A stretch of DNA of 33,291 nt from CAZAQK01 sp050249355 (GTDB taxonomy: Bacteria; Pseudomonadota; Alphaproteobacteria; Rickettsiales; SXRF01): positions 1-33,291 of the forward strand of contig JBFWQQ010000010.1 of assembly GCA_050249355.1 (NCBI GenBank), in the 5' to 3' direction. The stretch's first letter is position 1, and the number at the start of each line of letters is the position of its first letter. Below are positions 30,950-33,291 of the stretch, one piece after another. The translations under genes were made by a program, and so were the position numbers. The notes below the pieces were generated by a model, which worked only from the letters and a program-made list of their open reading frames with translations, had not been told where the DNA came from and ran no database searches.

Positions 30950-32947
30950 ATGTCTAATAAGCTTTTAGCCAGCGTATCCGCAGTGGCGCTTCTGGTTTCT
31001 ACCAGCGCGTTCGCTAACGATACCACTATCGATCAGTCCGGTGCCGGCAACGACACCGCTGCTGTTCGCGATAGTAATAATGATACCGATAGCCACAACA
31101 GCAACTCGGGTAACTCACTGGGTGTTTCTACCGGTGATATCGACGCATCCAGCACCTCTTCCTCTACGGACAGCAGCGGTGACGATGCTTCGCACAACCA
31201 GGCAAACGTTGGCAACCATACGGATACCAACAGCCACAACAGCACGTCCACCTCTTCCTCTACGGACAGCAGCGGTGACGATGCCTCGCACAACCAGGCA
31301 AACGTTGGCAACTCTTCTGACAGCAGCGGCGACGATGCCTCGCACAACCAGGCAAACGTTGGCAACTCTTCTGACAGCAGCGGTGACGATGCTTCGCACA
31401 ACCAGTCGAACGTTGGTAACCACACTGATACCAACAGCCACAACAGCACATCCAGCTCTACTTCCAGCAATACGGACAGCAGCGGCGACGATGCTTCGCA
31501 CAACCAGGCGAACGTTGGCAACCAGGACAATGACCAGTCAAACGTTGGCAACAGCAGCTCGACCACCACTTCTACGGACAGCAGCGGTGACGATGCTTCG
31601 CACAACCAGGCAAACGTTGGCAACCAGGACAATGACCAGGCTAACGGCAACACCGACATCGCCACCGGCGACATCGATGTAGATGCTTCATCTCACTCGA
31701 CCAGCGACAGCAGCTCGCACAGCTCGAACGATAACGACCAGAACAATGGCAATACAGACATTGCAACTGGCGATATCAACGTAGATGCTTCGCAGGCTAA
31801 CGGTAACCAGAACGGTGACCAGGCCAACAACAACCAGGCCAACGGCAACCAGAATGGCGACCAGGCTAACGGCAACCAGAACGGTGACCAGGCCAACAAC
31901 AACCAGGCTAACGGCAACCAGAACGGTGACCAGGCCAACAACAACCAGGCTAACGGTAACCAGAACGGTGACCAGGCCAATGGTAACACCGACGTTACGA
32001 CCGGTGATATCGCTGTAAACTATGATAGCTCTTCGCATAGCGACAGCAGCACCCATAGCTCCAGCGATGATGATCTGGCGAATGGGAATACTTCCATTGC
32101 CACCGGTGTTATCGATGTGGATGCTTCGCAAGCCAACGGTAACCAGAACGGTGACCAGGCCAACAACAACCAGTCGAACGTTGGCAACCAGGCTAACGGC
32201 AACCAGAATGGTGACCAGGCCAACGGTAACCAGAACAATGGCAACGTTGACATTGCGACCGGTGATATCGATGTGGATGCTTCTTCGCACAGCAGCAGCA
32301 CCAGCAGCAGCAACACCACCACCACAAGCAACAGCAATGATGGTGATGATGCTTCGCACAATCAGGCTAACGTAGGCAATCAGGCCAACGGTAACCAGAA
32401 TGGTGACCAGGCTAACGGTAACACCTCCGTTGCGACCGGTGATATCGATGTGGACGCTTCGCAGCACAGCGACAGCAGCACGAACATCACCACTGGTGAT
32501 ATCGATGTAGATGCTTCGCAGCAAAGCGACAGCAGCAACCATCACAATACCAGCACCGCTAACTCCAACAACGACAGCAACTCCTACAACACCGCTGACT
32601 CGAACAACGATTCGAGCAACGACATCTCTGTAGGTGATGTTGACGTTGATATGGACAACCGCTCCAACTACGTAGAAGTAGGTGATGTGGCTGTTGACAT
32701 GTCGCAGGAAAACGGCGACGACAACGTGTTCTCGGACAACGATAACGTTGGCGCCTCCATCCTGGCAGCGTCGGTTGGTGACTCTTCGGTTACCTTCAAC
32801 GTTGGTAACAACAGCCCGTACGGTGGAAATACGATCGGAGGAGACTCCTTCCGTAATTCCAGCGGCCTGAACGCTGTTAACCAAAACACCGGAACCAACT
32901 CTGTTAACCAACAGTCGATCGTTGTTTCCGTTGGCGACGTAAACTAA
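30950..32947 (+). CDS. Secreted Asn/Gln/Ser/Asp-rich repeat protein, candidate functional amyloid or fibre subunit
   Basis: The protein has 665 residues from ATG 30950, preceded by GGGAG. A typical signal peptide ends SAFA-ND (cleavage after residue 22). The mature protein has no Cys or Trp, hardly any Lys or Arg, and is strongly acidic. It consists of three interleaved repeat types: SSGDDASHNQ[A/S]NVGN, six full copies plus one partial (about 73-225 and 465-477); QANGNQNGD, eight copies, often spaced by QANNN (about 282-491); and [A/T]TG[D/V]IDVDAS-like strands, eight copies, with two related VGDVxVDM strands. A short non-repeat C-terminal domain has SSGLNAVNQNTGTNSVNQQS and ends VVSVGDVN. 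N/Q-spaced repeats recall curlin and FapC amyloids, but I know no family with exactly these units. The Asp-rich strands could bind calcium. Location is inferred to be extracellular, exported by the upstream channel. Confidence 0.8.
   Translation: MSNKLLASVSAVALLVSTSAFANDTTIDQSGAGNDTAAVRDSNNDTDSHNSNSGNSLGVSTGDIDASSTSSSTDSSGDDASHNQANVGNHTDTNSHNSTSTSSSTDSSGDDASHNQANVGNSSDSSGDDASHNQANVGNSSDSSGDDASHNQSNVGNHTDTNSHNSTSSSTSSNTDSSGDDASHNQANVGNQDNDQSNVGNSSSTTTSTDSSGDDASHNQANVGNQDNDQANGNTDIATGDIDVDASSHSTSDSSSHSSNDNDQNNGNTDIATGDINVDASQANGNQNGDQANNNQANGNQNGDQANGNQNGDQANNNQANGNQNGDQANNNQANGNQNGDQANGNTDVTTGDIAVNYDSSSHSDSSTHSSSDDDLANGNTSIATGVIDVDASQANGNQNGDQANNNQSNVGNQANGNQNGDQANGNQNNGNVDIATGDIDVDASSHSSSTSSSNTTTTSNSNDGDDASHNQANVGNQANGNQNGDQANGNTSVATGDIDVDASQHSDSSTNITTGDIDVDASQQSDSSNHHNTSTANSNNDSNSYNTADSNNDSSNDISVGDVDVDMDNRSNYVEVGDVAVDMSQENGDDNVFSDNDNVGASILAASVGDSSVTFNVGNNSPYGGNTIGGDSFRNSSGLNAVNQNTGTNSVNQQSIVVSVGDVN
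31166..31624 (+). repeat. 51-bp coding repeats (TDSSGDDASHNQANVGN), six copies
   Basis: Copies lie at 31166-31216, 31262-31312, about 31316-31366, 31370-31420, 31472-31522 and 31574-31624. A seventh, partial copy is at 32342-32380. They differ at only a few bases, mostly third positions, so the array expanded or was homogenised recently. Spacers of 3 to 51 bp encode Ser/Thr/Asn/His-rich linkers. Confidence 0.9.
31793..31987 (+). repeat. 27/42-bp coding repeats (QANGNQNGD with QANNN), main block
   Basis: Sixty-five codons are made wholly of QANGNQNGD (five copies) and the five-residue spacers QANNN (three) and a closing QANGN. Near-identical DNA runs suggest slippage or unequal recombination, so copy number may vary between isolates or be mis-assembled. 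Confidence 0.9.
32129..32245 (+). repeat. QANGNQNGD repeats, second block
   Basis: Thirty-nine codons contain two QANGNQNGD copies with QANNN, QSNVGN and a variant QANGNQNNGN ending. A short third block with one copy plus QANGN is at 32381-32422. Each block is followed by a TGDIDVDAS-type strand, giving the protein a higher-order period. Confidence 0.85.
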
Positions 32948-32972
32948 CTCTTACGTCAACACAATCTGGATT

Positions 32973-32995
32973 CGGGGGCAGCATAGCTGCCCCCG
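32973..32995. promoter_or_regulatory. Strong stem-loop after the repeat gene
   Basis: GGGGGCAGC-ATA-GCTGCCCCC (32974-32994), with one more C-G pair outside, makes a perfect 10-bp G/C-rich stem with a three-base loop, 26 bp after the repeat-gene stop. No T-run follows on either strand, so it is not a textbook terminator. It could limit read-through or protect the 3' end of an abundant subunit mRNA. Confidence 0.6.
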
Positions 32996-33038
32996 GCTTC
33001 AGAACAAAAAAAATACAGTTTACTCTGGGGTAATGATC

Positions 33039-33291
33039 ATGAAGAAGCGCACCAATTTGTCTGCTACCGCACTGACACTGGGAACGCTATTGGTAAGTTC
33101 GGCTATGCCGACCTATACTCTCGCCGAGGCAGAGATAGAAACAGCAGCGCTTGCAGAAACATTGACAGAATACCCAGCATCTACGGCAGACGAAGCGGGC
33201 ATATTTGAACCCGAAAGTGCCATTTCACTCGATGAATTATCAGAAAACCGCGGTACATTCAGCCCGGCAACTACCAGCAGTCTGCTGGCAA
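33039..33291 (+). CDS. Secreted protein, N-terminal part (cut by window end)
   Basis: An open frame runs from ATG 33039 (or ATG 33033, two codons earlier) to the end of the window. GGGG at 33027-33030 favours 33039. The product starts with a signal peptide (MKKRTNLSATALTLGTLLVS, then SAMPTYTLAEA, probable cleavage near the last Ala). An acidic, Ala/Glu/Thr/Ser-rich segment follows, with SLDELSENRGTFSP. The L-x-x-L/x-x-x-RG pattern recalls conserved pieces near the N-terminus of other small exported proteins, but I cannot name the family. It lies 91 bp after the repeat protein on the same strand and is probably part of the same export locus. Confidence 0.7.
   Translation, partial: MKKRTNLSATALTLGTLLVSSAMPTYTLAEAEIETAALAETLTEYPASTADEAGIFEPESAISLDELSENRGTFSPATTSSLLA

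Noticed and set aside
31166..31624. Array of near-identical direct repeats suggestive of CRISPR
   Set aside because: The repeats are in frame within a signal-peptide protein, are 51 bp long with spacers of very unequal length (3 to 51 bp) and similar content, and no cas genes are nearby.
31033..31674. 213-codon open frames on both strands over the 51-bp repeats
   Set aside because: Repeats of a length divisible by three keep all frames open. The translations are low-complexity shadows (LPTFAWLCEASSPLLS and similar).
31688..32911. Long open frame (407 codons) on the minus strand under the repeat protein
   Set aside because: It is a by-product of repetitive codon use in the plus-strand gene. 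The plus-strand frame has a signal peptide, a ribosome-binding site and a sensible C-terminal domain, while the minus frame is Val-rich nonsense with no start signals.

Overview
The window looks like a chromosomal segment of an alphaproteobacterium. The evidence is an ALA-synthase type hemA beside a COX15-type ctaA, a glnE-bcp pair, a 17-kDa-antigen-type lipoprotein, an alphaproteobacterial tyrS with KMGKT, and palindromic repeats that run into genes as in Rickettsiales-like genomes. The lineage is inferred from protein flavour only. I see no rRNA, tRNA, transposase, phage gene or CRISPR array. Genes are tightly packed, with many 4-11 bp overlaps.

Layout. 1-561 is the 3' end of gyrB, with an in-frame TAA near the window edge. 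572-5362 holds an MscS-type channel, a lone pseudopilin, two small unknown genes, a CobB-type sirtuin and an orphan membrane protein. 5359-12022 holds bcp-glnE on the minus strand, divergent from a giant AsmA/YhdP-like protein. 12029-19227 holds tyrS, anmK, a coupled minus-strand unit ctaA-hemA-unknown, and a divergent COX1-superfamily membrane protein that lacks the usual His-His pair. 19320-24746 holds uroporphyrinogen-III methyltransferase, then a plus-strand run of 17-kDa lipoprotein, fabI, aroC and asmA. 24747-29150 holds hisI and xthA (minus), then ubiH and an AAE17/18-like acyl-CoA synthetase (plus). Tetrapyrrole and respiratory functions recur: hemA, ctaA, SUMT, the oxidase-like protein and ubiH.

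The most interesting region is 29223-33291. A FapF-like outer-membrane barrel with an N-terminal coiled coil is followed by a 665-residue secreted protein. That protein is made almost wholly of Asn/Gln/Ser/Asp-rich repeats (SSGDDASHNQANVGN, QANGNQNGD and TGDIDVDAS units). After it comes the start of a third secreted protein, cut by the window end. I propose this is a functional-amyloid or extracellular-fibre secretion locus analogous to Pseudomonas Fap, with a novel subunit. Its 373-bp upstream region has a perfect 14-bp palindrome and an 8-bp perfect 5'-leader hairpin. A 10-bp G/C-rich stem-loop separates the repeat gene from the next gene.

A second theme is three imperfect palindromic elements (16668-16741, 18654-18770, 25891-25982). 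Each contributes codons to a protein: an internal loop of CtaA, the C-terminus of the oxidase-like protein and the N-terminus of UbiH.
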